Source: Ramichloridium luteum (lineage: Eukaryota > Ascomycota > Dothideomycetes > Mycosphaerellales > Dissoconiaceae). Taken from it: a DNA stretch of 64,000 nt. Positions 10,903 to 22,696 of this stretch are shown here, piece by piece (position 1 is the first letter of the stretch; each line of letters begins with the position of its first letter). Where the stretch lies: positions 869,018 through 933,017 of the forward strand of contig MTSC01000001.1 in the NCBI GenBank assembly GCA_002368545.1. Reading direction: 5' to 3'. The translations under genes were made by a program, and so were the position numbers. Below the pieces are notes generated by a model. That model did not search any database and had not been told where the DNA came from. It saw nothing but the letters and a program-made list of their open reading frames with translations.

Positions 10903-11865
10903 ATGTCGTCCTCGCAAGGACATAATGGAAACAAGACCACTTCGCCAACTGCTAACATAAAACCGAACCGGCTACCTGCACCAACACTGTTTGTAGGACC
11001 GCCCTCACAGAATGCGTCCCGGGTCTCGATCTCGCGGTCTGGGACAGTTGAGGCCGCTCTCAACCCAGAGCGACGACCTCTGGCTCGGCAAAGGTCCTCT
11101 GTGCAAGGCAAAACGGATGGTGCTGGCTCAGCAACAGCGACTGGTCTCGCGTACCAAGATTCGTTCGGTGAAGCCGATGGCGAACGACCTGTGACTCATG
11201 GCTTCAATGCTGCAAATGAACATCGGATGGGCGCGCGGTGGCAAGAAATGCAACGGACTTTGAACGAGATCGAGCTCACTGCGCAACGATCAACTAATGT
11301 GTTCGGTGCCGGTCATGCTCGCGCCCTTGACGACCTGCGCCACGCACAAATTGAGTTGGCTCGAGCCTGGGGTCGTGGCAGTGAAGATCACGGCGCGATG
11401 GATGTCAGCTCGGCTAATGGTGATGGCGGCTCTACTCTGGACGATGATCAGTCCGGCGACTCGGAAGTCCACCGCTTCCGGGCAGCAGCCGCTTCTACCG
11501 CCAGCGACCGCGGGAATGCGAATGTTGCCGGCCGTCAGCGCGCAGGTACAGTTGATACGGTGGCTAGCGCTTCGACAGCGCTCTCAGGCGAAAGCGAAAG
11601 CGATGGACCATCGAATGCACAGAAAGGCGTTGGTGGCGGCAGCAGTAGTCCACCTGAGCGTGGCTATCTTGAGGACGAGACAGCTCGCGATATCAAGCGA
11701 GCGAGCGCCCGACGAGCAGCAAACGAGGCCTATTTCCGAAAAGTCGAAAGTAGCGTCCAAGACGTGGTGGCTAAGCTCGAGGGCGTAGCAGCTGCAATGC
11801 GCGCAGTCGAGAGCGAGAATCGGAGTCTGTGGAGCGATAGTGAGTCGACGCAGACAGATCAATAG
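10903..11865 (+). CDS. Conserved-looking hypothetical protein with C-terminal coiled coil
   Basis: Single exon of 320 residues (MSSSQGHNGNK...). The first 95 residues and residues 160-240 are low-complexity, Ser/Gly/Ala/Asp-rich and probably disordered. Two structured stretches are likely: a helical segment at about 105-155 (MGARWQEMQRTLNEIELTAQ, then ALDDLRHAQIELARAWG), and a C-terminal helix at about 258-310 (DIKRASARRAANEAYFRKVE, then VVAKLEGVAAAMRAVESENR) of coiled-coil character. No signal peptide, membrane helix or catalytic motif is seen. I do not recognise the family. Frame length, composition and the divergent promoter with ISD11 support a real gene. Confidence 0.7.
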   Translation: MSSSQGHNGNKTTSPTANIKPNRLPAPTLFVGPPSQNASRVSISRSGTVEAALNPERRPLARQRSSVQGKTDGAGSATATGLAYQDSFGEADGERPVTHGFNAANEHRMGARWQEMQRTLNEIELTAQRSTNVFGAGHARALDDLRHAQIELARAWGRGSEDHGAMDVSSANGDGGSTLDDDQSGDSEVHRFRAAAASTASDRGNANVAGRQRAGTVDTVASASTALSGESESDGPSNAQKGVGGGSSSPPERGYLEDETARDIKRASARRAANEAYFRKVESSVQDVVAKLEGVAAAMRAVESENRSLWSDSESTQTDQ

Positions 11866-12033
11866 GGCACCTCCACGGGCAGCACCAGGATTGTGGAGTC
11901 ACTTCGCTGAAAAATACCGCTTACAAGTCAAGGAATGGCCCACATTGTTCACGTGGGATGGTTATTTCAGACGAGATTTCACAAAGCACAAAAGTCAAGT
12001 CCAGGGATCCTCGGCGCTATCGATCAAATTATA

Positions 12034-13855
12034 TCAAATCGAACATCCTGAGAGAAGTTGCGACGCTCGTGCTGCCACTTCCGGATCGCGCTCCTTATTA
12101 AACAAACCCCCTAGACGAATCCTTCTGCGCTCATAAGCGTCGAGGAATTTTTGAGTATGGCCTTTCATGGCTTGCTCTGGCCTTGGCCCAGGGCTATTCA
12201 CCAACTCCACCAAATCCCTTACGTATGTCAATTCGTTGCCATCGCCTTTCAAAGAGTGGAACGTCCGACCTGCACCTTTGTTCTGAAGTCGTGCCTGATA
12301 TTCTGCCCACATCTCAGCGTGCGTGGGTAAAGGAGCTTTGCCAGAGAACACTGCAGCGAGAGCTATCGCTTGAAATTCAAACAACGAGAATGTGGCGGTA
12401 TGATATGGCACGCCAATGAAGGCCATTGTCGGGTCCGGGATATACCAAATATCTTTGTGCAGGTTGTGTGTTTGTTGGCCAGTGGTGATCAGCACCCTTT
12501 CGTCGGCATCCTCGGCACGCACACCATCAGCATGGTACTGTCTCATGAACGGGAATGACATGTGGTAGCCTGTGCAGACAATCACATGGTCAATCTCGCA
12601 GATCTCCTGACCGGAGCTAAGAACGACTGCTCCAGGAAGTGGCTGAGATGTGTCCACCGGCGAGTCATCCGCGATCTTGCTGAGTGGGCCGAATCGCGCC
12701 ACACCCCCAATCCGTGCGGCATTATCGGGCAGTAAGTGTGCCGGCACATCATACTGACCGCCTCGGCTGGATTGAAATACGGCCCGCGCCACACTGCCTA
12801 GATCCCTGGCAATATCCGTAGACGATACCCCGGCTCCGATGAGCAGGACATTTTTCCCTGCAAACTTCTCCGGCCTTCGATACAGCTTGGAGTGCATGAC
12901 GCGATCCGGATAGGCCTGCTTCCATTCCCGAAGACCTGGAATATCCGGGACGTTGCACGCGTGATAGTTCCCCGTGGCCACGACCACACCATCGAATATC
13001 TAGTGGACAATCATTAGCCCTTCGACCTCTAGTAGATGGCCTAGATATGCTCGCACCTCGGTACTCGTCGACACGGATCGATCGTTTTCCGGCCCCTCCA
13101 GGTGCGATAAGCCGAGCTTCCACCCAGCGTCGATGCGCTGCAGAGCATCTACCCTGGTATTGAAGTGGAAGGCATCAGACACGCCGTTTGCGATCGATGC
13201 ATCCTGAATATACTCGGCGAGGACATGATGCGGAACGAATTCCTCGGTTCCAGGTTTCCAGCTCTGGCACGATAGCTCCATCTCGATGGTCGAAACGTTG
13301 TTCTTGAGCGATATGTATGCTGGGCTGAAACGGTTCCTCGTCAGTATGGTTGTCTCTGATACCTGTCAACATCAGTTGATCGATCCATCTTCACTTACCC
13401 AGGCGGCGCGAATGACTGGGCGAGACTGGCTTGGGGTGTATCGGCTTGGTCCTGTAGAGAAGACAACTTTGGAACTTCTCCTTGTACACTGTCATGTCTA
13501 CCCATTCGCGTAAATCTTTGATCTTCGTATTCTGGCGAATCACCAGTGGATGGTAATGTCGATGGGTAGTTTGGTTCCTTCGCTGTATGGTCGTTGTAGA
13601 CCCTTTCCAAACTGCGTCAACGAGCTGCTCAATTGAGGACACCGAGGCTATCTCGAAACGAACCAGACACCCCCCGCGCGAGAGCTTCTTTCGTAGACAG
13701 TAACGTCGAGCCCGGCACGGCGCAGATGGATTGCTGCAGAGACTCCGCTGACGCCCGCTCCAATGACGGCCTGATCGATCAGTGACCTGCCCATACAGCA
13801 TACAGGTGTATTCATTCCTCACCACTCGTCGAACATCCAGATATCGCTCAGACAT
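12034..13855 (-). CDS. Flavin-containing monooxygenase (FAD/NADPH-dependent)
   Basis: Five exons, complement(join(12034..12999, 13057..13324, 13399..13611, 13664..13770, 13823..13855)), 528 residues. Introns are 52, 52, 74 and 57 nt. The model gives an N-terminal FAD-binding Rossmann motif (RRVAVIGAGVSGVSAAIHLR), the family turn FAPPGPAYISLKNNVST, the ATG motif (DGVVVATGNYHACNVPDIPG), a second Rossmann motif for NADPH (NVLLIGAGVSSTDIARDLG), and a C-terminal fold ending near residue 528. Such enzymes oxygenate soft nucleophiles or act in secondary metabolism; the substrate is unknown. One oddity: the only GT donor available after GGV makes GGV-Cys, where the family usually has GGVW or GGTW, so that junction may be wrong or the residue changed. 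No biosynthetic cluster surrounds it. Confidence 0.85.
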
Positions 13856-14519
13856 TGTTAGGTAATGTTTCGCAGAATCTAACGATACATGCGGTTGATA
13901 TGCGAGTTAAACATGAACGACTCGGCACTAAAGAGCACACACGATGCTTGCTTTACATTGCCCACCAAAAACGAGATCGACCTCTTTTATGAAAATGTAC
14001 CAATATTTGCTATAGTAAGCATGTCACAGTGTGCTCTGGAGATAAGCATGTTGCATGGCCCAATGATTCAGACAACCCTGGTGATCACGCAATTTAGACG
14101 ACCTTGCGAGGGCCATGTCAAGCACGCAATCGGCCTGCGCGGAAGGAGTTCACACCTGAACGGGAGCAGTTCGGCATGCGCGTGCCGTCCGCATATGAAA
14201 TGCGCCACCACCTCAAGGTGCGGCCGGCGCCTTTCTCGTGGTTTGAAGGGTTCGGTTGCATATCCGAGAGGTCGTCACCAATTGAGTTGAATGTAAGCTT
14301 TGGGTCCAAGACCGACCTTGGCCGAGCCTGAATCTTTCAATATGGATTTCCTATTTCTGCCTTTATATACATACGGTAATCCCTACTTTTTCTGCTCGCT
14401 TTGCTATTGCAGAAGGGTCAACAGTACTGAGCATCGCCACTTATTCATTGAACTTCAATGGCATGCTTCTACAAAGCGCAAAGCCTCTCCCCCATTTCTC
14501 TTCCGAGCGCGACGCTCTT
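13856..14519. other. Intergenic region, 0.66 kb
   Basis: No gene recognised. It lies between the start of the monooxygenase gene and the stop codon of the ornithine carrier, both on the minus strand, so it should contain the monooxygenase promoter and the carrier's 3' flank. Confidence 0.5.
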
Positions 14520-15566
14520 CTAGCCCATGTTATTCCGCAGCGCTTCATAAATCGTGAAAATCAACGCCGAGCTCGGTGCACTTCGAGCGACGGTAAGACC
14601 ACAGCCTCGGTACAGACCTCGAATGCCGTGCGCTTGGTACAGCTCCTTGCCCACGCTCATGAAGGTTTGACGAGCCGCCGGCGAAGTGCCCATACCGCCT
14701 GCAATCTCTGTCTGCATTTTGCTCTTTATCGTATCGGCCGGGTAGAATGCGAAGTTGTAGCTCATACCCGCAGCAGCACCGGCGATCATCTGCTGATATA
14801 CGGGTAAACTCTCGGTTGTGGGATCCCGCAATTGCCGCTTGAAGTAGGCGGATAGCGCCTCGTAGCTGCCGAACCAAGCAGCACCACCACCGGTCTCTCG
14901 TAAGAAAGTGCCCAATTGCCCTCGCCAGAATCCAAGAAGACCATCTTGTCGCCAGACGGAAGCAATGATCGCGAGAGGACTTCTGAGACGCTGCGCGGTG
15001 ACTGTAGACGACGTTGGAACAGCTGATCCCTCTGGAACTTGCATCTTGCACTTGACCAGTTCGATGGGCGTCAAGACGAGCGACGTGACAGCACCAGCGA
15101 CCATTCCCGCACTAATCAATGCCGGCAACGGCAATTTTCCTCCTTCCACCTCCGGCCGCACACCCGCGGCGCGCAACAGATCCTGGCCAACGCGGTAGGC
15201 GAAGAACAACGTCGCGTTCTCGGCCATGGCACCGACGAGTGGTGCGCTGACACCGCGGTACAATCCACGAATACCTTCGGCTTGAATACTCTGGCGAAAA
15301 CAGTCCAGTGGGCCTTTGTAGCGGAGCGGGAGATGATCGGGTTGCGACTGTAATCGAACCTTGACTGTATCGAAGGGATATTCGAGAGTTTTGCTGACGA
15401 CACCAGCGATACTACCGAATCCAATGTCTTTCAGCGCCTCCATGGTTTGGTTCTGAAGATGGGAGGTGGTCGTGGTGGTAGGCGTCGAAACGGTTTGTGA
15501 GGAGGAAGCATGGGCGGACTCTACCAATGCCGCAGTGGACGGAGTGGTCGTCGTACTTGCGTCCAT
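14520..15566 (-). CDS. ORT1: Mitochondrial ornithine/basic amino acid carrier
   Basis: Single exon, 348 residues. It has the three-fold mitochondrial carrier layout with signature motifs PFDTVKVR, PIELVKCK and PADTIKSK, each preceded by a helix. Segment KDIGFGSIAGVVSKTLEYPF and the matrix loop with RGQLGTFLRETGGGAAWFG are typical of the ORT1/ARG11/AmcA group, which exchanges cytosolic H+ for matrix ornithine and so links mitochondrial arginine precursors to the cytosol. The first 40 residues are Ser/Thr-rich (runs of TTTT) and longer than in yeast. The protein sits in the inner mitochondrial membrane with six transmembrane helices. Orthology to ORT1 rather than to a carnitine carrier is inferred from the RETGGGAAWFG segment. 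Confidence 0.92.
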   Translation of the reverse strand: MDASTTTTPSTAALVESAHASSSQTVSTPTTTTTSHLQNQTMEALKDIGFGSIAGVVSKTLEYPFDTVKVRLQSQPDHLPLRYKGPLDCFRQSIQAEGIRGLYRGVSAPLVGAMAENATLFFAYRVGQDLLRAAGVRPEVEGGKLPLPALISAGMVAGAVTSLVLTPIELVKCKMQVPEGSAVPTSSTVTAQRLRSPLAIIASVWRQDGLLGFWRGQLGTFLRETGGGAAWFGSYEALSAYFKRQLRDPTTESLPVYQQMIAGAAAGMSYNFAFYPADTIKSKMQTEIAGGMGTSPAARQTFMSVGKELYQAHGIRGLYRGCGLTVARSAPSSALIFTIYEALRNNMG

Positions 15567-17185
15567 TTTGGCGATTGTGAGCTCCGTGGCGGGCGATCAA
15601 TTGAATTCGAATTGTTGTCTTGTTCGACTTGACAGTGCAGCGTTCAAGGTTCCCTCCTGTCCTTCCGCCTTGCTCCCAGTGTTGCGCACAAAGACGGCTA
15701 GTATTATCGTGGGATCATGTCTGAGTGTGTAAAGGCCAAGAATGTAGCAACCGAGTGTTGCGCCCGTGTTCACAGCGGAAGGACCAGTATTTCACGCAAC
15801 GGACGTGCTCTGCATTGAAATCGTAATGTTACGCAAGGCCCTTCCGACCCTCGTTGAGCTAAAAGCACGCGCAGAAGAAATTCGCGCAAGTTTCTTTCTT
15901 TCTCGATCTCAAAACTCCTCGGGTCGATCTTGATTTCATATGGCCGCAAATCAAAGAGATTTCTGCGCATGCAGGCATGCCATGGGTTTATATGATCAAA
16001 ACAAAGAAAATTCGCATTGTCTGTTGGGCCATGCCGGTCTCGCTTTTGACCGCCACCCCAGCCCAACGTCAAGGCGTGGGTAGACGCGGGCTCGACGAAG
16101 TTCGCTCCGGCTACTTATCGATATCGCGTGCCACGCTCCTTGGCCAAGTACCTAACGAAGTGCAACACCACGATCGTCTCGCTGTGCGCCACTGCAGTAG
16201 ATAGTCTGCCAGACGTCAGATTCTATCGCAACATGGCCGATCTGGCCTGATCTTATCTGATCTGGTCATGTCACTCAGTACCTGCGTTTCCGCTGCCTTC
16301 CTATGCCAATTCCACGCTCACCGACGAAGCAGGTCTATGAAACATCCTGCATATCCTCTTCGCCCAAAAGTTACTCTTACGTACACTCCATAATCCTACC
16401 ATTATTATGACAAATACCGCAATTAATCATGTTGGCGGAGCGGTGGTCGACCTTGACGTCGAGCACGTCACGTGGGATCGTGAGGTTTCCGCGGGAATGC
16501 CTTTAGCCCTCCGTTGCTGACTGTGCATTCGAAGTCCCTCATGATCCATGGGTGCTGTCGACATCAACCACCATCATCGATTGCCCGCCTAACCCAGCAC
16601 CCGGCGCTTGCACACGTCGAACTTGGTTACACAGGTCGCTGGCGTAATACAAAGATCTGAGCTGCTTCTGCCCACCGTCGGATTCGATAAGACCAAATAA
16701 TTTCACTGTCCCGACTCAACAAGGTTCCGCTCATCCGTCTCCCCGGACCTTGACCATCCTCCACCTTACATCGACCACAGGACAAAAGAGTACCTTGACA
16801 TCGAATAACTCGACTGCGGTGAATATACAGGAAAGAGATCGACTTGATATTCTAGCCGTCTTACTGGCACAATCGGACAATTTCCCGCGCATTCACATTC
16901 CAGGCCATTCGTTCTTGCCACGGCCTTCGTGAAAGCATCTTCCATTTTCTGCTCCAAACATCAGTCCTCGCACTCGCCTGAACCATAAGAACAGTTCAGA
17001 AAAGTTGGCGCACATTGGACGAATCCGTGTGCCCGTTGCCGTGGGATCGGCTGCGGAGGGCAGAGCCGAGCGTGGTGGGTCGTCTGCAAGGCGCGAGGTG
17101 GCTGGCGGATCCGCGTCTTTACTGTCTGAGCGCCCTGCGAGGCCGTCAGACGCTGGTAGAACGACTTGAATGTTCTGGCTAGGTG
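15567..17185. other. Intergenic region, 1.6 kb
   Basis: A long stretch without a recognisable gene between two divergently oriented genes (ornithine carrier and the 17186 gene). Short open frames lack family resemblance. It probably holds both promoters and leaders. Confidence 0.5.
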
Positions 17186-19224
17186 ATGGATCCGCAAAGC
17201 CAGCCCTTTACACCATTCTCCAATGTCAATGAGACTTGGCGATTGCAGACAGACGTCGCGCGCATGCAGCAGATGCAAGCGGAGCATGCTGAGAGAATCG
17301 CCCGACTGGAGCGGCGGCAGGACGATGATGCACGTATGAAGAGTGTTTGGGGACCCAGCTCGCCGTTCCCAAGCGTGCTCGGCGGTAACACGCCGCAACA
17401 AGGTATGTGATGCTATGGTAGCTTTGACGACCATGACATAGGCTTACTGAAATGACAGCGCCACTCCATCAACCACCTGTCGATCAGTTCAGAACTTTCG
17501 ATGATGACGCCAATAACATGATCAGTAGTTTACATCTTGATGCTGATGAGGAGCCACGAAGTAGAGGTCTTGGGGCAACTTCGAGAGCCAACAGTGTCCG
17601 CTTCGACGAGACAGCCAACACAAACCACTTCTCACACTCCTCGCGCGCATCAGGAGACTTCATGCCGCGGACGAGCAGTGCTCTCGGTGGACTCCAATTA
17701 GGCGAGCGCGCTATGTCACACAAGTCCGATGGTCGAGCAAGTTCACAGCACTCCCTACGATCTGCTGCATCTGGACGCGCGAATAGCCTAGGAGCGGACT
17801 CTATGTACGGCATTGCTGACTCTACTCGCTCTCCTCTGGACACACCTGGCATGGCCCCCGGACTTCTCCTGCTTGGCGCAGCGCCTGCCATCATTCGTTG
17901 TTGGATGAACACAAATTTCAAGCACGATGCCCTATTATATGCCGCCATCTGTTCAGGATCGTACAAGTCTTTCTTAGATCTACGGTTGATTCGGAAGTTA
18001 GGGTTCGAATCAGAGATCCGCTACAACGACAATGGTGTCCGGACTGTCGAACTCCCAGTTTTTTTCCCAGAGGCCATCCCGCTCACCTCGTCATCACGCT
18101 CCAGTAGTCCCGCGCCGCATCTACCCTCCCTGGTTGTGGACTTTCAAATAATGGAAAGCGCGGGAAATGCGACCGAAAGTAAAGCTATCCAAATATTCAT
18201 CGGCAGTGATGTGCTTCGGGCACATAATGCAGATATTTTGTTCTCGTCCAACAACATGACCCTCTACGATGATGAACGAAACAAGCTCAGTATTCCGTTG
18301 GCACGACCCGAGGACGAGTTTGCTTTCAACAGCCTCTTCACCTCAAGTGGAATCCCACAACCAGCTTCGCAGGTCGCCAAGGATGTGCCTGTCTCGTCCA
18401 AGACACAGCCATATCTGAACGGACTTGGCCAAGATGGTTCTTCGCAAACCAACGCTACACACGCAAACACTTCTGCCACCAAGTCAAAGTCGCCAGGTAT
18501 GAGTGGCAACTCGGAGTCCTCACTGGAGGCGGCAAAGCCGATCACAGAAGCACCAGGCCCATCAGAATATGATAGTCTACGCCCTACCAGCCGGCAGTCG
18601 ATGGCGTCCCGTCAATCTTTAGGGATGGTCAACTCGACGCGAGCGGAAACTCCTTTACAGAATGCGACTGTCGGCGCCGATACTCCCTCGAGCTCGCAAC
18701 CTCCGCCGCTCTCTGCAAGCCGCACTAGCAGCTCTCCCGCCATTTGGAACAATTGGCGGCGGGAGAGTGCCAGTCCTGCAGGCAATATGCCGGCACCGGC
18801 CAGTAGCACCCTCGACTGGGGCGCTGTAGCCAACAAGACTCGCGACCCGAACGCCCTTCCCGCGCGCCGGGACACTTCCTCGGGTATCAAGGTCCTCAAA
18901 CCGAAAGCTTCCGCAGCTCGTTCCTTCTCAACGACAGCCACAACCACCGTCGGGTCATCGTCGGCTGCGGCCGCCTCAGCCGGAGGACCAAGCGGCGCGC
19001 CCAGCCCAGCTATCGAGGGCAAGAGCAGCCGGTTCTTCGAGGAAGGTCGCCGACGGAGCGGCGGACCCAACGACGACGCCAAGTCCGTCGCGTCAGATGG
19101 TCGAAAGGAGACTTCTACGCCTGTTGGAGGTTTGGCTACCGGAGTTCCCAAGAAGTCCAACCCCGTAGGAGGCGCGTCGGCATTTTCGTGGCTGAATTCT
19201 GTAGGTGCACCGGCACCGAAGTAA
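17186..19224 (+). CDS. Large partly disordered fungal protein, function unknown
   Basis: Two exons, join(17186..17402, 17459..19224), 660 residues; the 56-nt intron (GTATGT...ATGACAG) keeps the frame across NTPQQ and APLHQPP. Residues 12-60 form a coiled coil (NETWRLQTDVARMQQMQAEH, then ERIARLERRQDD). A long Ser-rich stretch follows. A folded core lies at about residues 210-370, with GAAPAIIRCWMNTNFKHDAL, YAAICSGSYKSFLDLRLIRK, a strand-rich section, and IQIFIGSDVLRAHNADILF. That core has the look of an aspartic-protease-like beta fold, but no active-site DTG or DSG triad is visible. The C-terminal 290 residues are Ser/Pro/Ala-rich and disordered. Similar fungal proteins have, as I recall, been labelled 'ubiquitin hydrolase 19'; I see no Cys protease motifs here and do not adopt that name. 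Confidence 0.75.
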
Positions 19225-19588
19225 TGAACGTACGACGATCGTTATCAATTTATGGCGGCATAAATGCGACTGTAAAGCCACAGTCTCTCTTGATAGCAGT
19301 GACGGTTCATAGGAATGTTGTAATGAACGAGTCTCTTCAGCCCTGGAGAAATAGATCAGCCACGGCTTGATCATATAAACACTACTGAGGAATTAATCGT
19401 TGTCCAGTGCTGCGTTAACATGCAGCACACGCCATCATTCACGTCTTCTATTAGCGGAATTTTCCATTGGTATCATTATTCCAAGCCGATGGATATGTAC
19501 ATGGCCACGCCCATTGATCATAATCCGTAACAATTTAAAACCAAACGGCGCTCAATGCAACCCTCCAAACCCAATATGAAAAAATGAT
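19225..19588. other. Convergent intergenic spacer
   Basis: The 364 bases between two convergent genes contain no open frame of note; they presumably hold both 3' UTRs. Confidence 0.5.
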
Positions 19589-19956
19589 TCAAAGGATGCT
19601 AATATTGTAGTCGGTCGCGCTGGTGCTCGAGCTCGAGGTGGTGTTGCCGTTGCTCTCGGCGGAGGAAGCGGCGCCAGAAGTGCAGGCGAGAAGGCCTAGA
19701 CAAACACAAGAATCGTCAGCTCGATTATACGGTGTGGACAAGGATTGACATTATCCAAGGACGAACCACATTCGCTGGTGCTCACAGCGTTACCCTCACC
19801 ATCCGAGTCGGACTGCTGACCACCGTTGAGGAGGCCGGCGAGCGGATTGCCATCCGAGTTGCTGCCTGACTGGCGAACGACAAGCTCAGCAGCCGGCATG
19901 ATCGGGGCGGCGATCGCAACGGCGCAGAAAAGGGCGACGATGGTGGTGAACTGCAT
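19589..19956 (-). CDS. Small secreted protein
   Basis: Two exons, complement(join(19589..19695, 19767..19956)), 98 residues. The start MQFTTIVALFCAVAIAAP begins a strong signal peptide; an in-frame upstream ATG would bury it, so the internal Met was chosen. The 71-nt intron (GTTCGT...GTCTAG) joins SECG to LLACTSGAASS. The mature protein is Ser/Gly/Asp/Asn-rich (GNPLAGLLNGGQQSDSDGEG) with only two cysteines and a Ser/Thr-rich end. Gene size, signal peptide and lack of domains fit the broad class of small secreted proteins, some of which are effectors; nothing in the sequence proves such a role. The intron donor is unusual (GTTCGT), but the acceptor restores frame to a stop at 19589. Confidence 0.65.
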
Positions 19957-21880
19957 CTTGAACGAGGACTGTCTGGACGATCCACCTGACTGATTGGTTT
20001 GAAGCGAAAGATTGTTTCTCAACGAGAGTCGAATGAATGTAGCGAGGTCGAGGTGGTGTCAGACAAGTCCTTGGAGGTTCTCTGAGCCTCCGGAAGGGGC
20101 AGTGAAAGTTGACTTATCTTATACTCAACCACAGGACTCAACAATGCTACCAGACGTCACTTCTCACCTCAGCTATCCGGACTCCTCGCATTGCCTTGTG
20201 CCAAGCTATAGAGTATCAGTGGGGTCGTCATTGCGGCACCGGATCGTCGTGGAAAAGGTACCCGGACGTTTCAAAGAGACTACCAAACATAGCCGATATC
20301 CTCTTTTCGGTCGCAGACAGGGCAGCGGGCGTGCAGATCACAGCCGGCATGCGTATGTGGCTGCAACCCAGACGATACAATCAACCGTGACAATGCTTGT
20401 CCGAGTGAGACTGGCCGGCAGGCATGTCATGTTACTGGCGGGGTCGCATATGCATGTCCGAAGCTATTCGGGGAGCGAAGATAGCCTGGCCGGGATATTG
20501 ATAGATACAGCTCTCGCTGCTCAAACCTCAGTCCAATTGCATGAAGTGCAATGTCTTGGTGAGCAGCAGCATATTCTACGCAGTAGCAACAATATATCCA
20601 AGCTTAGTGTTGTAAAATCATGTTTGGAAGTTTCATAACGTGCCGTGTCCGATAAAGTGGTGAAGGAGAGATGTTGACCGCCAAGGATTTTGAATCCCGA
20701 AGCTTCGAATCATCAGCAGCAGCTCAGGGCTTGGCTGATCGTCACTGCAGAAGGGACCAATCCTCTCGCTCCGGACCTGCTGCATGTGCTGCAGCGGTCT
20801 TTTTCTACCCGGATCCTGCCCGCAACCATTGCTTAGTGCCTGGTCAAGATCGCAAGTGGCGTACAGGTGCGCCGGATACTGTCCCAGCCAGCTTGGGTCG
20901 TCTCACACCGCAGACGATGTCACCATTACTTGCACCTCATAGAGGCTTGGTTACCTTTGCCCAGAGAAAGGGTACCATCTCTGTGAAGCAGGGATCAAGC
21001 CACTGACCCTTCTCTCGAGAGGGGTCGAGACAATTGTTCCGGTGTGCGGCTCGACTTGCGATCTTCCAAAGGCAAGGTAAAGAAACGTCTGAGGCCGCCG
21101 CTGAACGACAGAGTTATCCGGCCGCAGTATAGGTCCGTGTGCATGATGACGATCACAAATCACAGACTGCACTATGATATTCTATCGGTTGGATGAACAT
21201 CCCAATCAGGCCGTCCTTCAGTCGCGCGCACGTGGGGAGCCTGCTCACACAGCTTAGATTCGGCCACTTCGCTCGGACTTCCACAAGCGAGCCTGCTGAG
21301 ATGTTACGGTGTGAGATCCGATCGCAAGTGACTAGCTGTCATCACTGCGCGTGGGAGAGAGAGAACCTTTTGCTGATGATCAGAGCCCGCCATTCGCGAA
21401 GCCGTCGATCTGGCCATCAAGCCAAGATCGTTTATCCGTTGGACACGTTGGTTTTGTTCCAGCCTCAGCAGCGAGCTCTCCACAAGGTTCTTTGCACCCT
21501 GCACTGATCACTCAGCGACGAGATCTACACTCTCTATCAACATTGATACTCGCACGTGGACAGCAGCGTGAGCTGGTCGATCGCTGATCGACATTTTTCG
21601 CTACCTGAGCATTATTCAATAATTCGGGAAGAAACAGACATCAGCTTCGACAACATCGCTTAGAACCGGTAGTAGTACGGAAAACATGCACATATATACA
21701 GTGAATGGTATTCATAAATCGTGGTAATCGTCATTACAAGGTCAACCCTCTCAGCGTCATCGACTCCAGGATAGTCTCCAGCAGGCGTCTGGGTAGCCTC
21801 ATCGCCGTCTCGTCCCAGTAATCCGAGATGAGGCAACCCACCAAGCGAAGAACGCATGTTCCTCCAAAGTCCCGAGAATA
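19957..21880. other. Intergenic region, 1.9 kb
   Basis: No gene recognised on either strand. Open frames of 60-208 codons exist (the longest at 20012-20638 on the plus strand), but their translations look random in composition and overlap several others. Part should be the promoter of the secreted-protein gene and the 3' flank of SYN8. Confidence 0.45.
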
Positions 21881-22696
21881 TTACTTCAAAATTGCGATGA
21901 CAAGGATTAGTATGATAACCAGAATACCAATCGTCAACCAGCTCCAATTCGCCTTGCTCTTCCGCGCGATGTGCCCGAGTCGACTGCGTGCCTGCTCCAG
22001 CCTGGTCGAATGCCGGTCCACGCCGCGTTCCACATCATCCAGCAACTCGTTCTGCTCATCCAACTCATTGCCCATCTGAATTCCCAGCATGCGTTGCCGC
22101 CCGATACTCGCTCCGAGCACGTCGAGCTGCGCGTCCTGGTCCCGCAGCACCTGCGTGTGGTATGCATGGATCTGCTGATTGTCCATGGTCCCGACATCCG
22201 GCTCTGCGGCCGCGCTCGTGTCCGGCTCATCCCGATACCGGCCGCCTTGCGCCGAGAAGAGCGCGGCGCGGTTCGCCGCGTCCTCGGGATCCTCCTCGTC
22301 CGGGTTGTCGCGGAAGCGCACATTCCTGGCGCCGGCGCCGCTCTGCGCGGGTTTCGACTGAGCAGCGGCGAAGTCGCCTGCGAGGTCCGGGTCATTGGGT
22401 TTCCGGACGGCGGCGGACGGCGGCGCGGCGTTGTGGAATTGTGTGTAGAGATCGGTGTATTGCTTTCGGAGACGAGCGAGCTCGGTACTCGAGGTGGTGT
22501 CGTCTGCCTCGTCGCCAGCCTGCGCTTCTAGTGCTTCTAAGCCATCGCTGAGTTGTGTGAGGGATCGGGTGATTTGAGCATCTTGCTTGGTGGGTTCGAG
22601 GTTGAGAGAGATCGCACGTTGTCGCTCCAGTAGTGAGAGTTTGAGATGGTCGGCGAGTAGGAGCAGTTGTCGCGGAGTTATGGAAGTCGCCGCCAT
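21881..22696 (-). CDS. SYN8: Qc-SNARE, Syn8/syntaxin-8 type
   Basis: Single exon, 271 residues from MAATSITPRQLLLL; an in-frame upstream ATG at 22852 adds 52 residues without family resemblance. The N-terminal helical region (about 1-85) contains LADHLKLSLLERQRAISLNL and a Leu-rich heptad pattern. A disordered middle follows. The SNARE motif is at about 185-245 (DNQQIHAYHTQVLRDQDAQL, then LGASIGRQRMLGIQMGNELD), with the zero-layer Gln in the GIQMGNELDEQNELLDD stretch. One C-terminal transmembrane helix (WLTIGILVIILILVIAIL) ends in a single lysine, a tail-anchored layout. Syn8-type Qc-SNAREs act in endosome and late-endosome fusion. Tlg2, a Qa-SNARE of the same endomembrane system, is encoded about 14 kb away. 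Confidence 0.9.
   Translation of the reverse strand: MAATSITPRQLLLLADHLKLSLLERQRAISLNLEPTKQDAQITRSLTQLSDGLEALEAQAGDEADDTTSSTELARLRKQYTDLYTQFHNAAPPSAAVRKPNDPDLAGDFAAAQSKPAQSGAGARNVRFRDNPDEEDPEDAANRAALFSAQGGRYRDEPDTSAAAEPDVGTMDNQQIHAYHTQVLRDQDAQLDVLGASIGRQRMLGIQMGNELDEQNELLDDVERGVDRHSTRLEQARSRLGHIARKSKANWSWLTIGILVIILILVIAILK

Noticed and set aside
20012..20638. 208-codon plus-strand frame
   Set aside because: Composition looks random, there is no domain, and it overlaps other frames. It starts just upstream of the secreted-protein gene on the other strand.
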